Notes under the pieces: generated by a model
Database searches by the model: none
What the model saw: the letters and a program-made list of their open reading frames with translations, nothing else
What the model was told of the DNA's origin: nothing
Part shown: in pieces, positions 26,523-35,687 of the stretch
Layout: every line of letters begins with the position of its first letter
Position numbering within the stretch: the first letter of the stretch is position 1
Assembly: GCF_918698085.1 (NCBI RefSeq)
Contig: NZ_CAKKLP010000017.1
Span: forward strand, 20,850 to 84,849
DNA length: 64,000 nt
Origin: Chryseobacterium sp. Bi04
Lineage (GTDB): Bacteria > Bacteroidota > Bacteroidia > Flavobacteriales > Weeksellaceae
Direction: 5' to 3'
Program-made: the position numbers and the translations under genes

Positions 26523-27329
26523 ATGGCGAAGAAAAATATTTTCACCGATGCATTCGGAACACCTTATTTTTTAAAAAGGTTAGTTATTTTTATTTTAGGA
26601 ATTGTATCCTATAGGCGATTCAATGGCTTTAATAAATTGAAGATAACCGGCACAGAGCACCTTGTGGATCTTCCGGACTCCAATGTACTTTTTGTGTGTA
26701 ACCATCAAACCTATTTTGCGGATGTGGCAGCAATGTATCATGCATTCTGTGCCGTAAATAATGGCTATTTAAATACCATAAAAAACCCGATCTACCTGTT
26801 GAATCCAAAGATTGATTTTTACTATGTAGCAGCCGAAGAAACCATGAATAAAGGTATTCTTCCGAAAATTTTCAAAATTGCAGGAGCTGTAACCGTAAAA
26901 AGAACCTGGAGAGCAGAAGGTAAGAATGTTAACAGAATGGTAGATATGAGTGAAGTTGACAATATTATGAAGGCTTTGGACAATGGGTGGGTAGCCACTT
27001 TCCCACAGGGAACAACATCAGCTTTTGCCCAGGGAAGAAGAGGTACGGCTAAACTGGTGAAAAACCAGCGTCCTATTGTCATTCCCATTAAAATAAACGG
27101 GTTTAGAAGAGCTTTTGATAAAAAAGGCCTTCGTGTAAAAGTCACCGGAGTAAAGCCAACGATGGAATTCAAAGCCCCTCTGGATATCGACTATGATAAT
27201 GAAAAAGCACCGGAAATTTTATTAAAAATTATGACTGCTATTGAGCAGACCGAGGATTTCAACCTCCTACACACTTATGATGAAGAACTTAAAGCTAAAA
27301 AATTAGAACAACAGGACCCTAATAATTAA
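26523..27329 (+). CDS. 1-acyl-sn-glycerol-3-phosphate acyltransferase-like (PlsC family)
   Basis: A 268-residue acyltransferase of the PlsC superfamily, probably membrane-associated and acting in phospholipid or related lipid synthesis. The catalytic His lies in VCNHQTYFADV, where the spacing to Asp is five residues instead of the common four. The substrate-binding FPQGTTSAFAQGRRG replaces the classical EGT motif, and VIPIKINGF follows. A weakly hydrophobic stretch is near residues 15-32. The exact acyl acceptor cannot be told from sequence; a lyso-lipid acyltransferase is possible. Confidence 0.8.
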   Translation: MAKKNIFTDAFGTPYFLKRLVIFILGIVSYRRFNGFNKLKITGTEHLVDLPDSNVLFVCNHQTYFADVAAMYHAFCAVNNGYLNTIKNPIYLLNPKIDFYYVAAEETMNKGILPKIFKIAGAVTVKRTWRAEGKNVNRMVDMSEVDNIMKALDNGWVATFPQGTTSAFAQGRRGTAKLVKNQRPIVIPIKINGFRRAFDKKGLRVKVTGVKPTMEFKAPLDIDYDNEKAPEILLKIMTAIEQTEDFNLLHTYDEELKAKKLEQQDPNN

Positions 27330-27345
27330 AGTAAATTAAAAAATT

Positions 27346-27783
27346 ATGAACAGAATAATAGGAATCTTATTCGCCATCATAGTATTAGTTTCGTGTAACA
27401 GCCAAAAAGTATATTCAGATTTTGATATAAGTTATTCCAAAAGTGGAGGATATGCACCGGTATATGAAAACCTGCTTATAAAAGGTAATAATGCACACTA
27501 TTCTTTCGAAGGGCAGGGTAAAAAATACAAACAGGATTTTAAAATCTCAAACGAAGATTTAAAAAAACTGGATCAAACCCTTTCTCAGAACAATTTTAGA
27601 AGAATTCAGGAAAGCCGTAAAAAACTTTACGATAACATTACCACTTCTATCAACATCAAGAAAGGGCCCAATGAAGGCAGTAAAACAGATGCAAGCCTGA
27701 TTGTTCCCAACTACCAAACCAATTGGGACAATATACTCCAGGCTTTCCAGGAGCTCATTAATAATAATGTTAAAAAACAGTAA
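27346..27783 (+). CDS. small lipoprotein of unknown function
   Basis: 145 residues with a lipobox (AIIVLVSC, Cys17). The mature part has alternating polar and hydrophobic residues and a Lys-rich C-terminal half (KGPNEGSKTDASLIV). It lies 16 bases after the acyltransferase and 6 bases before mpl, so it is probably co-transcribed with both. No family is recognised. Confidence 0.7.
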   Translation: MNRIIGILFAIIVLVSCNSQKVYSDFDISYSKSGGYAPVYENLLIKGNNAHYSFEGQGKKYKQDFKISNEDLKKLDQTLSQNNFRRIQESRKKLYDNITTSINIKKGPNEGSKTDASLIVPNYQTNWDNILQAFQELINNNVKKQ

Positions 27784-27789
27784 ATACAA

Positions 27790-29127
27790 TTGAAAACCCA
27801 CTTCATTGCCATTGGCGGAAGCGCTATGCATAATCTTGCTATTGCGCTAAAAGATAAAGGATATCAGGTTACAGGTTCAGATGATGCTATTTTTGAGCCT
27901 TCAAAATCCAGATTGGAAAAAAAAGGACTCCTGCCACAGGAAATGGGCTGGTTTCCGGAAAAAATAACCTCAGATATTGACGCTGTTATTCTGGGAATGC
28001 ATGCTCACCAGGATAATCCTGAATTGGCAAAAGCAAAAGAATTGGGCTTAAAGATATATTCCTACCCGGAATTTTTATACGAACAGTCAAAAAATAAAAC
28101 CAGAGTGGTAATTGCCGGTTCACATGGTAAGACAACCATCACTTCAATGATCCTTCATGTTCTGAACTTCCATCAGAAGGAAGTGGATTTCATGGTAGGA
28201 GCACAGTTGGAAGGTTTTGACTGTATGGTAAAACTTACTCAGGATAATGATTTTATGGTGCTGGAAGGTGATGAATACCTGTCCTCTCCTATTGACCTGC
28301 GTTCAAAGTTCTTATTATACCAACCGAATATCGCTTTAATGAGCGGTATTGCCTGGGACCACATCAATGTTTTCAAAACTTTTGATGATTATATTGAGCA
28401 GTTCAGAAAATTTGTGGCAAGTATTACTGCCGGCGGGGTTTTGGTTTACAACGAAGAAGACCCGGAAGTGGTAAAAGTAGTGGAAGATGCTGAAAATTAT
28501 TTCAGAAAAATCCCTTACAAAACACCTGAATATGAAATCAATAATGGACAGGTATACTTACAAACTGAAATGGGAGATGTTCCTCTTTCCGTTTTTGGGG
28601 CACATAATCTATTAAATATGGAAGGGGCAAGACATATCTGCCGCCAGCTTGGGATTATGGACGAAGATTTCTATGAAGCAATTATGAGCTTCAAAGGGGC
28701 TTCCAAACGTCTTGAAAAAGTAGAAAGAGAAGATAAAGGAATCCTTTACAAAGATTTTGCCCATGCTCCAAGTAAAGTGAAGGCAGCAGTAAAAGCCTTC
28801 AAAGAACAATTTGAGAATAAAAAGAAATATGGGTTCCTGGAACTTCATACGTATTCCAGCTTAAATCCTGTCTTTTTAGAGCAATATGACCATGCAATGG
28901 ATGGGTTGGAAGAAGCTATTGTATTTTATTCTGAAGACGCCCTAAAAATCAAAAGAATGGAACCTATCTCTCCCGAATTCATTAAAGAAAAATTCAAAAA
29001 TGAAAATCTAAAGGTTTTCACCAATGCTGAAGATCTTCATGCCTACTGGAACACTTTAGATAAGACCAATGGTGTTTATTTGATGATGAGCTCCGGAAAC
29101 TTTGGTGGCCTGGATCTTACGAAGTAA
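27790..29127 (+). CDS. mpl: Mpl, UDP-MurNAc:L-Ala-gamma-D-Glu-meso-DAP ligase
   Basis: A 445-residue Mur ligase of the murein recycling branch, which joins recycled tripeptide to UDP-MurNAc in the cytoplasm. The start codon is TTG at 27790 (first residues MKTHFIAIGGSAMHNLAIAL, the Rossmann-like N-domain). The ATP-binding loop is VIAGSHGKTTITSMI. The central-domain signature DNDFMVLEGDEY is present. The C-terminal domain contains YKDFAHAPSKVKAAVKAF. SAMHNL and DEY distinguish Mpl from MurC. A terminator follows at 29172. Confidence 0.93.
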   Translation: MKTHFIAIGGSAMHNLAIALKDKGYQVTGSDDAIFEPSKSRLEKKGLLPQEMGWFPEKITSDIDAVILGMHAHQDNPELAKAKELGLKIYSYPEFLYEQSKNKTRVVIAGSHGKTTITSMILHVLNFHQKEVDFMVGAQLEGFDCMVKLTQDNDFMVLEGDEYLSSPIDLRSKFLLYQPNIALMSGIAWDHINVFKTFDDYIEQFRKFVASITAGGVLVYNEEDPEVVKVVEDAENYFRKIPYKTPEYEINNGQVYLQTEMGDVPLSVFGAHNLLNMEGARHICRQLGIMDEDFYEAIMSFKGASKRLEKVEREDKGILYKDFAHAPSKVKAAVKAFKEQFENKKKYGFLELHTYSSLNPVFLEQYDHAMDGLEEAIVFYSEDALKIKRMEPISPEFIKEKFKNENLKVFTNAEDLHAYWNTLDKTNGVYLMMSSGNFGGLDLTK

Positions 29128-29171
29128 TGCTAATCTGAAAATGAATTTCATTTCAGAATTCTGTATAAAAC

Positions 29172-29202
29172 AAACCTCCTTCCAGCTGAAAGGAGGTTTT
29201 TC
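29172..29202 (+). terminator. terminator of mpl
   Basis: AAACCTCCTT (29172-29181) pairs with AAGGAGGTTT (about 29190-29199) and a short T-run follows. Confidence 0.85.
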
Positions 29203-29274
29203 ATTTAGTTAATTCGTTTAAAATACCTTTTAATAACAGCTTGGGTTAATCTGGAAAGATAATAGTACTATTTT

Positions 29275-30336
29275 TTAAAGTTTACCTACTTCGGTAATGA
29301 GATTCCTCAGGATGTCTTCAGTAGAAAGTTCACTGTAATGATGAATGGACTGCCCTACCCAAAGTCCCAGAAAATCTGAGTTCTGTAAATATTTTGCAGC
29401 TTTACGCAGCTGATTGGTCAGTTTATTCTGATACGGATAAGGTAAAATATATTCCGAATTTTCAAGGACTTCAATGTATTTATTTTTAACCCCTCTGGCA
29501 TATCTTCCTGAAAAACTTTTCGTTAAAACAATCTCGTTCTCTTTCACTTTCTTTAGACGCTCTTTTTCAAAAGGTTGCAGAGCACTTTCTGTAGACGCTA
29601 GCAAAAGATTACCTACCTGGAAACCCTGTGCTCCCAAATCATTGATTGCCTGTACTGTTTTAGCATTATAAATTCCTCCTGCATAAATCAAAGGAACATT
29701 CACATGATCATAAACCTGTGACAATAGAGACAAGCCTCCAATCTGGGGAATATCATCCGCATCAAAACTTCCTCTATGCCCTCCCGCTTCTATTCCCTGA
29801 ACGCAAATCATATCAATTCCTGATTTCTCCAGAACTAAAGCTTCTTCTACAGAAGTACAGGTTCCAATAAGGGTTAGCCCATTTTCTTTTAGCTTCTGAA
29901 TACTTTTATCATCTAAATTTCCAAAAGTAAAGCTTAGAATACTGCACTTCTCAGCTATTACAGCATCTACCTGCTCATGATAGGTGCTTAATTGAATAGC
30001 TTCAAGATCCGGAAGTCTGACTTCAATAGTATGCTCTCTGGCCAGCTGTTCTATGAACTCTTTGGTTTTTACAAATTTCGTTTTTAGATCTGCTGTGACT
30101 TCTGGAATAGAATGTACAAAAATATTTGCTGCAAAAGGCCTATCAGTAAGTTTCCGGGTTTCTCTGATCAGCTCAATAGACTGATCGGCTGAAAGATCAG
30201 CCAGCGCCAAAGATCCCAGACAATTTGCTTTTGTTGCTGCTGCAACCATCTGTGGTGTACTTACTCCAAACATTGGAGCCTGAATTACAGGATATTTTAC
30301 TCCTAATTTTTTACTGATTGTATCCGGCCAAAACAT
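29275..30336 (-). CDS. nitronate monooxygenase family protein (2-nitropropane dioxygenase-like)
   Basis: A 353-residue FMN-dependent TIM-barrel enzyme of the NMO family, expected to oxidise alkyl nitronates. N-terminal VKYPVIQAPMFGVSTPQMVAAA, the EAGGHRGSF segment with the conserved His, and the FMN-phosphate-binding GGIYNAKTVQAINDLGAQGFQVG are all present. The related FabK-type enoyl reductases share the fold, but the overall order of motifs favours NMO. It lies downstream of the aldo/keto reductase on the same strand, separated by about 175 bases that carry an inverted repeat. Confidence 0.82.
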   Translation of the reverse strand: MFWPDTISKKLGVKYPVIQAPMFGVSTPQMVAAATKANCLGSLALADLSADQSIELIRETRKLTDRPFAANIFVHSIPEVTADLKTKFVKTKEFIEQLAREHTIEVRLPDLEAIQLSTYHEQVDAVIAEKCSILSFTFGNLDDKSIQKLKENGLTLIGTCTSVEEALVLEKSGIDMICVQGIEAGGHRGSFDADDIPQIGGLSLLSQVYDHVNVPLIYAGGIYNAKTVQAINDLGAQGFQVGNLLLASTESALQPFEKERLKKVKENEIVLTKSFSGRYARGVKNKYIEVLENSEYILPYPYQNKLTNQLRKAAKYLQNSDFLGLWVGQSIHHYSELSTEDILRNLITEVGKL

Positions 30337-30425
30337 AAGGATTATTTTTATTAGAAGTTACGGATAAGCAGACAATGCTCATTATTAAAATAATATGACA
30401 TTGCTCACAAAGATAATTTTAATAA

Positions 30426-30497
30426 GAATCCCACAGATCCCACCGGGCATAAAGACCTTTTGAATCTTAAAATTTGTGGAATCTGTGGGGAATTATT
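30426..30497. repeat. imperfect inverted repeat (CCACAGAT family)
   Basis: AATCCCACAGATCCCACC near 30427 and its near complement around 30475-30495 (TTGTGGAATCTGTGGGGAATT when read on the + strand) form a long imperfect hairpin between the NMO and aldo/keto reductase genes. Similar direct or inverted CCACAGAT words are common intergenic repeats in flavobacteria (recollection, not tested). Confidence 0.6.
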
Positions 30498-30511
30498 TCA
30501 ACTTTTTAGTA

Positions 30512-31387
30512 CTAAATATCTGCTACAGCATTCAGCATCTTCTGTTCCCATTCCGGATCTTTCGGATCAAAAAACAGTCTTTTTCCTGTATCTAAAGAAC
30601 GGACAGCATTCATCTCATCTTCTGTCAGCTCAAAGTCGAATACATTAAAATTTTCTTCAATCCTTGATGGAGTTACTGATTTGGGGATGACCACGAAACC
30701 TTCCTGTAAATGCCATCTTAAAATAACCTGAGCTACAGTTTTACCATATCTTTCGGCAATAGCCTTTAATTCAATATTGTTCAAAAGATTAGCATTTCCG
30801 TTTCCAAGCGGGCTCCAGGGTTGTGTTACAATATTATTTTCTCTGTCGTAAACCTGTAATTCTTTCTGTTGGAAGACTGGGTGTAGCTCAATCTGATTGA
30901 TCACCGGTACAACAGCTGAATGAGCTTTTAATTCTTCCAGTTTCTCAACCGTAAAATTACAAACTCCTATTGCTTTAATTTTTCCTTCCTGATACAATTC
31001 CTCCAGAGCTTTCCAGGTTCCTAAAAAGTCTCCATAAGGCCAATGGATTAGATACATATCAAGATAGTCCATTTGTAATCGGTTTAATGTTCTCTGAAAT
31101 GCACTGTTTGTTTTTTCATATCCATGATCCTGAACCCAAACCTTTGAAGTGATAAACAGCTCATCTCTATTGATTCCACTATTTTTCACAGCAGCCCCCA
31201 CCGCAGTTTCATTCTGATAAATAGCAGCCGTATCAATCATTCTGTATCCTGTCTGAATAGCTTTAATGACTGCACTTTCACATTCCTTCAGGTCTTCCAT
31301 CTGCCATACTCCAAATCCTAAAGCAGGAATATCTATCCCATTATTTAAGGTTACCACAGGCTGCCCTGTGTAGGTTTTCTTTTGCAT
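30512..31387 (-). CDS. aldo/keto reductase (2,5-diketo-D-gluconate reductase-like)
   Basis: A 291-residue NADPH-dependent carbonyl reductase with a TIM-barrel fold. The tetrad is visible: Asp and Tyr in MIDTAAIYQNE, Lys in FITSKVW, His in YLIHWPYG. The NADPH-binding VVIPKSVTPSRIEENF lies near the C-terminus. Start MQKKTYTGQPVVTLNNG is typical. The physiological substrate is not evident. About 140 bases upstream begins the large tandem repeat array. Confidence 0.88.
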   Translation of the reverse strand: MQKKTYTGQPVVTLNNGIDIPALGFGVWQMEDLKECESAVIKAIQTGYRMIDTAAIYQNETAVGAAVKNSGINRDELFITSKVWVQDHGYEKTNSAFQRTLNRLQMDYLDMYLIHWPYGDFLGTWKALEELYQEGKIKAIGVCNFTVEKLEELKAHSAVVPVINQIELHPVFQQKELQVYDRENNIVTQPWSPLGNGNANLLNNIELKAIAERYGKTVAQVILRWHLQEGFVVIPKSVTPSRIEENFNVFDFELTEDEMNAVRSLDTGKRLFFDPKDPEWEQKMLNAVADI

Positions 31388-31530
31388 AAACTCTTAGTTT
31401 TAATTTTTAATATAAAGTGATTAAACAAATTTGCAATAAAAAATTGAAATTTTCACCTACCATTTTTACTGGTTGTGTCAAGAATTGGTATTTAATAAGC
31501 TCTTTGAAACGTTATTTTTTGAGATCATAA

Positions 31531-33810
31531 AGTGTTGGAAAAACGCAAGGGCGCAAAAGATTTTTATATACTTTACACGATAAGACGCAAGGATTTTATC
31601 TTCGATACAATTGAACGCTGCTCATCTAAAGCAGCAATATCATAAAACTTGCTGAATATCTTTGATTTTCTTGCGCCTTAAAAGCTGTTTATAATGAAAT
31701 TTCTTTGCGCCTTCGCGTTTTTCCAACACTTTATAACATAAACCTCATTCAAATAATAGAATGTTGGAAACGCAAAGACGCAAAAGGTTTTACATACTTT
31801 ATGCTATAAGACGCAAGGATTTTATCTATGATAAAATTGAGTGCTGCTCATCTAAAACCACAAATATTCATTTGATAAACCTTGCTGAAAATCCTTGATT
31901 TTCTTGCACCTTAAAACAACATATTATTTATTTTTTCTTTGCGTCTTTGCGTTTTTCCAACACATTATAACATAAACCTCATTCAGATAATAGAATGTTG
32001 GAAACGCAAAGGCGCAAAGGGTTTTTACATACTTTATGCTATAAGACGCAAGGATTTTATCTTCGATAAAATTGAGTGCTGCTCATCTAAAACCACAAAT
32101 ATTCATTTGATAAACCTTGCTGAAAATCCTTGATTTTCTTGCACCTTAAAAGCTGTTTATAATGAAACTTCTTTGCGCCCTTGCGTTTTTCCAACACATT
32201 ATAACATAAACCTCATTCAAATAATAGAATGTTGGAAACGCAAAGACGCAAAAGGTTTTACATACTTTATGCTATAAGACGCAAGGATTTTATCTATAAT
32301 AAAATTGAATGCTGCTCATCTAAAGCAGCAATATCATAAAACTTGCTGAAAATCTTTGATTTTCTTGCGCCTTAAAAGCTGTTTATAATGAAATTTCTTT
32401 GCGCCTTTGCGTTTTTCCAACACATTATAACATAAACCTCATTCAGATAATAGAATGTTGGAAACGCAAAGGCGCAAAGGGTTTTTACATACTTTATGCT
32501 ATAAGACGCAAGGATTTTATCTTCGATAAAATTGAGTGCTGCTCATCTAAAACCACAAATATTCATTTGATAAACCTTGCTGAAAATCCTTGATTTTCTT
32601 GCACCTTAAAAGCTGTTTATAATGAAACTTCTTTGCGCCCTTGCGTTTTTCCAACACATTATAACATAAACCTCATTCAAATAATAGAATGTTGGAAACG
32701 CAAAGACGCAAAAGGTTTTACATACTTTATGCTATAAGACGCAAGGATTTTATCTATGATAAAATTGAATGCTGCTCATCTAAAGCAGCAATATCATAAA
32801 ACTTGCTGAAAATCTTTGATTTTCTTGCGCCTTAAAAGCTGTTTATAATGAAATTTCTTTGCGCCTTCCCGTTTTTCCAACACTTTATAACATAAACCTC
32901 ATTCAAATAATAGAATGTTGGAAACGCAAAGACGCAAAAGGTTTTACATACTTTATGCTATAAGACGCAAGGATTTTATCTTCGATACAATTGAGTGCTG
33001 CTCATCTAAAACCACAAATATTCATTTGATAAAACTTGCTGAAAATCTTTGATTTTCTTGCGCCTTAAAAGCTGTTTATAATGAAATTTCTTTGCGCCTT
33101 CGCGTTTTTCCAACACATTATAACATAAACCTCATTCAAATAATAGAATATTGGAAACGCAAAGACGCAAAGGGTTTTTACATACCTTATGCTATAAGAC
33201 GCAAGGATTTTATCTTCGATACAATTGAACGCTGCTCATCTAAAGCAGCAATATCATAAAACTTGCTGAAAATCTTTGATTTTCTTGTACCTTAAAAGCT
33301 GTTTAAAATGAAACTTCTTTGCGTCCTTGCGTTTTTCCAACACTTTATAACATAAACCTCATTCAAATAATAGAATGTTGGAAACGCAAAGACGCAAAAG
33401 GTTTTACATACTTTATGCTATAAGACGCAAGGATTTTATCTATGATAAAATTGAGTGCTGCTCATCTAAAACCACAAATATTCATTTGATAAAACTTGCT
33501 GAAAATCCTTGATTCTCTTGCACCTTAAAAGCTATTTATAATGAAACTTCTTTGCGCCCTTGCGTTTTTCCAACACATTATAACATAAACCTCATTCAAA
33601 TAATAGAATATTGGAAACGCAAAGACGCAAAGGGTTTTTACATACTTTATGCTATAAGACGCAAGGATTTTATCTTCGATACAATTGAACGCTGCTCATC
33701 TAAAGCAGCAATATCATAAAACTTGCTGAAAATCTTTGATTTTCTTGTACCTTAAAAGCTGTTTATAATGAAACTTCTTTGCATCCTTGCGTTTTTCCAA
33801 CACATTATAA
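31531..33810. repeat. tandem array of ten palindromic ~230-bp units
   Basis: Ten units fill a 2.3-kb region without credible genes. After the first unit, the linker word CCTCATTCA(A/G)ATAATAG recurs at 31743, 31977, 32211, 32437, 32671, 32897, 33130, 33357 and 33590, at spacings of 234, 234, 226, 234, 226, 233, 227 and 233 bp. Two versions exist: a short one with AAAGCAGCAATATC and a long one with ACCACAAATATTCATTTG. Their order is short, long, long, then alternating short and long. Each unit begins TGTTGGAAACGCAAAG and ends with the complement CTTTGCG..TTTTTCCAACA. Inside this is a second inverted pair (TAAGACGCAAGGATTTTATC against GATTTTCTTGCGCCTTAAAA). Each unit could form a long cruciform. 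Confidence 0.95.
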
Positions 33811-33859
33811 ACTTCCTTTCCTAATTTCTAATTTTCTATTTTTGTCAAAATCTTAAATC

Positions 33860-34294
33860 ATGTCACATCAAATAAGGCTTGCCACTACTGAAGATTATCC
33901 AAAAATCATGGAAATATGGGAATCTGCCGTAAAGGCTACCCACGATTTTCTTACTGAAGAAGATTTTAATTATTTCAAAGAAGCCATTCCAAGGGACTAT
34001 CTACCCAACCTGGAAGTCTATGTAATTACTGAAAACAGCGAAAGTAAAGGCTTCTCATCCGTTGCTGAAGGCAATCTGGAAATGCTTTTCATCCATAATG
34101 ACGTCCGTGGGAAAGGCTATGGAAAAGCTCTTTATCAATTCATGAAAGAGAAAACAGGCCTTACCAAAGTAGATGTTAACGAACAGAATCCACAGGCCAT
34201 TGGATTCTATGAGAAGATGGGCTTCAAAACGATAGGAAGATCAGAAAAAGACAGTTCAGGAAAGGAGTATCCACTTATTCATATGAGCTTATAA
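33860..34294 (+). CDS. GNAT family N-acetyltransferase (first of a pair)
   Basis: A 144-residue GNAT acetyltransferase. The acetyl-CoA-binding motif is visible as IHNDVRGKGYGKALYQFM, and the C-terminal NEQNPQAIGFYEKMGFKTIG is the usual beta4-alpha4 segment. The substrate is not identifiable. It is the first gene after the repeat array. Its stop codon overlaps the start of the next GNAT gene (TAATG), so the two are translated as a pair. Confidence 0.87.
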   Translation: MSHQIRLATTEDYPKIMEIWESAVKATHDFLTEEDFNYFKEAIPRDYLPNLEVYVITENSESKGFSSVAEGNLEMLFIHNDVRGKGYGKALYQFMKEKTGLTKVDVNEQNPQAIGFYEKMGFKTIGRSEKDSSGKEYPLIHMSL

Positions 34295-34761
34295 TGGAAA
34301 ATTTCACTTTCATCAGTATTGAATCTGGTTCGGAAATTCCATACGGGCTGCTATTATTGGCAGATGAAACTGTAGAAGCTATTGACCGGTATATTTTCAA
34401 ATCTGATATTTATCTTTTACAGAATGGTGTGGAGGATATTGCTGTTATGGCATTGTACAAGAACAGCAATACCGAATTGGAAATTAAAAACATTGCTGTT
34501 GTAGAAAGCTATAGAAGCAAGGGAATAGGAAGTATTCTGATGAATAAAGCAAAAGAAATTGCAAAAGAACATGACTATAAAACTCTGACAGTTGGAACCT
34601 CGGATACCGGCTTCCAACAGATCAGATTTTATGAGAAAAACGGTTTCATTAAAAAGGGAATTCTTAGGGATTTTTTTATTGAAAATTATCCGGATCCTAT
34701 TTATGAAAACGGATTACAAATGCGGGACATGGTTCTACTTACCCATCACCTTACGGAATAG
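34294..34761 (+). CDS. GNAT family N-acetyltransferase (second of a pair)
   Basis: A 155-residue GNAT. Acetyl-CoA loop AVVESYRSKGIGSILMNKA, followed by IRFYEKNGFIKKG. It overlaps the upstream GNAT by one base, and its 3' end overlaps the convergent LysR gene by 27 bases. Substrate unknown. The two GNATs are not close paralogues, so they probably modify different targets. Confidence 0.85.
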   Translation: MENFTFISIESGSEIPYGLLLLADETVEAIDRYIFKSDIYLLQNGVEDIAVMALYKNSNTELEIKNIAVVESYRSKGIGSILMNKAKEIAKEHDYKTLTVGTSDTGFQQIRFYEKNGFIKKGILRDFFIENYPDPIYENGLQMRDMVLLTHHLTE

Positions 34762-35634
34762 CCCCTTGATATGTTCTATTTCCGTTTGATAGTTGGTATT
34801 TTTCCGGCATCCGAAATACAGGGTATTTTCCAGCTTTTTTTTGCCTTCCCAGATCAGCTTTACATCTCCGCCGTCTATTTCGTTTTTGCATAAAAAATCA
34901 GGAACAACGGCTAGTCCTGCCCCTCCTTTTAAACAACGGATAATTGAGTTTAAATTGGGAACGATATAATTGGGTCTAAAATTCGGTTTGTGACCAAAGT
35001 TTAGGGTCCAAAATTGAAAAAGATGCTCCATGTCTCCTGTGGTTCCATACCATTTTTCTTTTTTCAGCCACTCTTCTATCTGTTCTGCATTTTTTGTTTT
35101 CAACACTTTTTTAAAATCATCCGTATCCACCTCTTTTCCTCCAACAAGGACAATCTGTTCAGAAGAAAATGCTTCATGCTCTATATTGGGAGAAGATCCT
35201 TTTTTAGGAGTGATGATAAGATCCAGAATTCCTTTATCCAGCTGATCAAGCATTTCCGGATATTCCCCAAAGCTGATGATCAGATTAAAGGGCAGGGAAG
35301 AAACATATTGCTCTAAAGTCGTCTGAAAAGTTTCAAAACACATTCCCACACTAATGGTCGGAGTATGTTTTTCCGTAGATTTCTGAAAATTTTTCTCTAC
35401 ATCTTCAAGTTTCGTGATAGGTTCGGCTACTGCATTAAACAATACTTTCCCCCGCTCCGTAGGAATCATCTTCCTGCCGGTTCTGTCGAACAGTTTATAT
35501 CCTACATAAGCTTCCAATGAACTTAAATGTAAGCTCACTCCGGGCTGTGATATAAATAAAGCATCAGCAGCTCCTGTCAGAGTCCCGGTTTTATAGATCG
35601 CCTTAAAAGTACGGTACCATTCTAAATTGACCAT
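34735..35634 (-). CDS. LysR-type transcriptional regulator
   Basis: A 299-residue LysR regulator with an N-terminal winged helix (about 1-60: GTLTGAADALFISQPGVSLHLSSLE and GYKLFDRTGRKMIPTERG) and a periplasmic-binding-like effector domain (about 90-299). It binds DNA as a tetramer at T-N11-A type sites. An A/T-rich 14-bp inverted repeat lies in its own promoter region and is a candidate autoregulatory site. The target could be the MdaB operon at 36680, which has a related A/T-rich palindrome, but no gene is directly divergent from it. Confidence 0.9.
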   Translation of the reverse strand: MVNLEWYRTFKAIYKTGTLTGAADALFISQPGVSLHLSSLEAYVGYKLFDRTGRKMIPTERGKVLFNAVAEPITKLEDVEKNFQKSTEKHTPTISVGMCFETFQTTLEQYVSSLPFNLIISFGEYPEMLDQLDKGILDLIITPKKGSSPNIEHEAFSSEQIVLVGGKEVDTDDFKKVLKTKNAEQIEEWLKKEKWYGTTGDMEHLFQFWTLNFGHKPNFRPNYIVPNLNSIIRCLKGGAGLAVVPDFLCKNEIDGGDVKLIWEGKKKLENTLYFGCRKNTNYQTEIEHIKGLFRKVMGK

Positions 35635-35643
35635 GAATTAATT

Positions 35644-35687
35644 ATTAATATTATAATACAAAGCTACAACATAATTATAATATTAAT
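35644..35687 (-). promoter_or_regulatory. LysR gene promoter within a 14-bp inverted repeat
   Basis: ATTAATATTATAAT (35644-35657) is perfectly repeated in inverse as ATTATAATATTAAT (35674-35687) with a 16-bp spacer. Within the spacer, on the minus strand, is TAGCTTTG (35659-35666), a Bacteroidetes -7 box about 25 bases before the LysR start codon. A regulator bound to both arms would cover the promoter. The right arm overlaps the end of the phosphoesterase gene. Confidence 0.6.

Noticed and set aside
31939..32593. Two identical 64-residue open frames as a duplicated small gene
   Set aside because: They are simply the same frame in two copies of the tandem repeat; the frame is interrupted or altered in the other units and there is no signal for translation.
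31531..33810. CRISPR array
   Set aside because: Units are 226-234 bp, nearly identical throughout, with no short repeats separated by unique spacers and no cas genes nearby.
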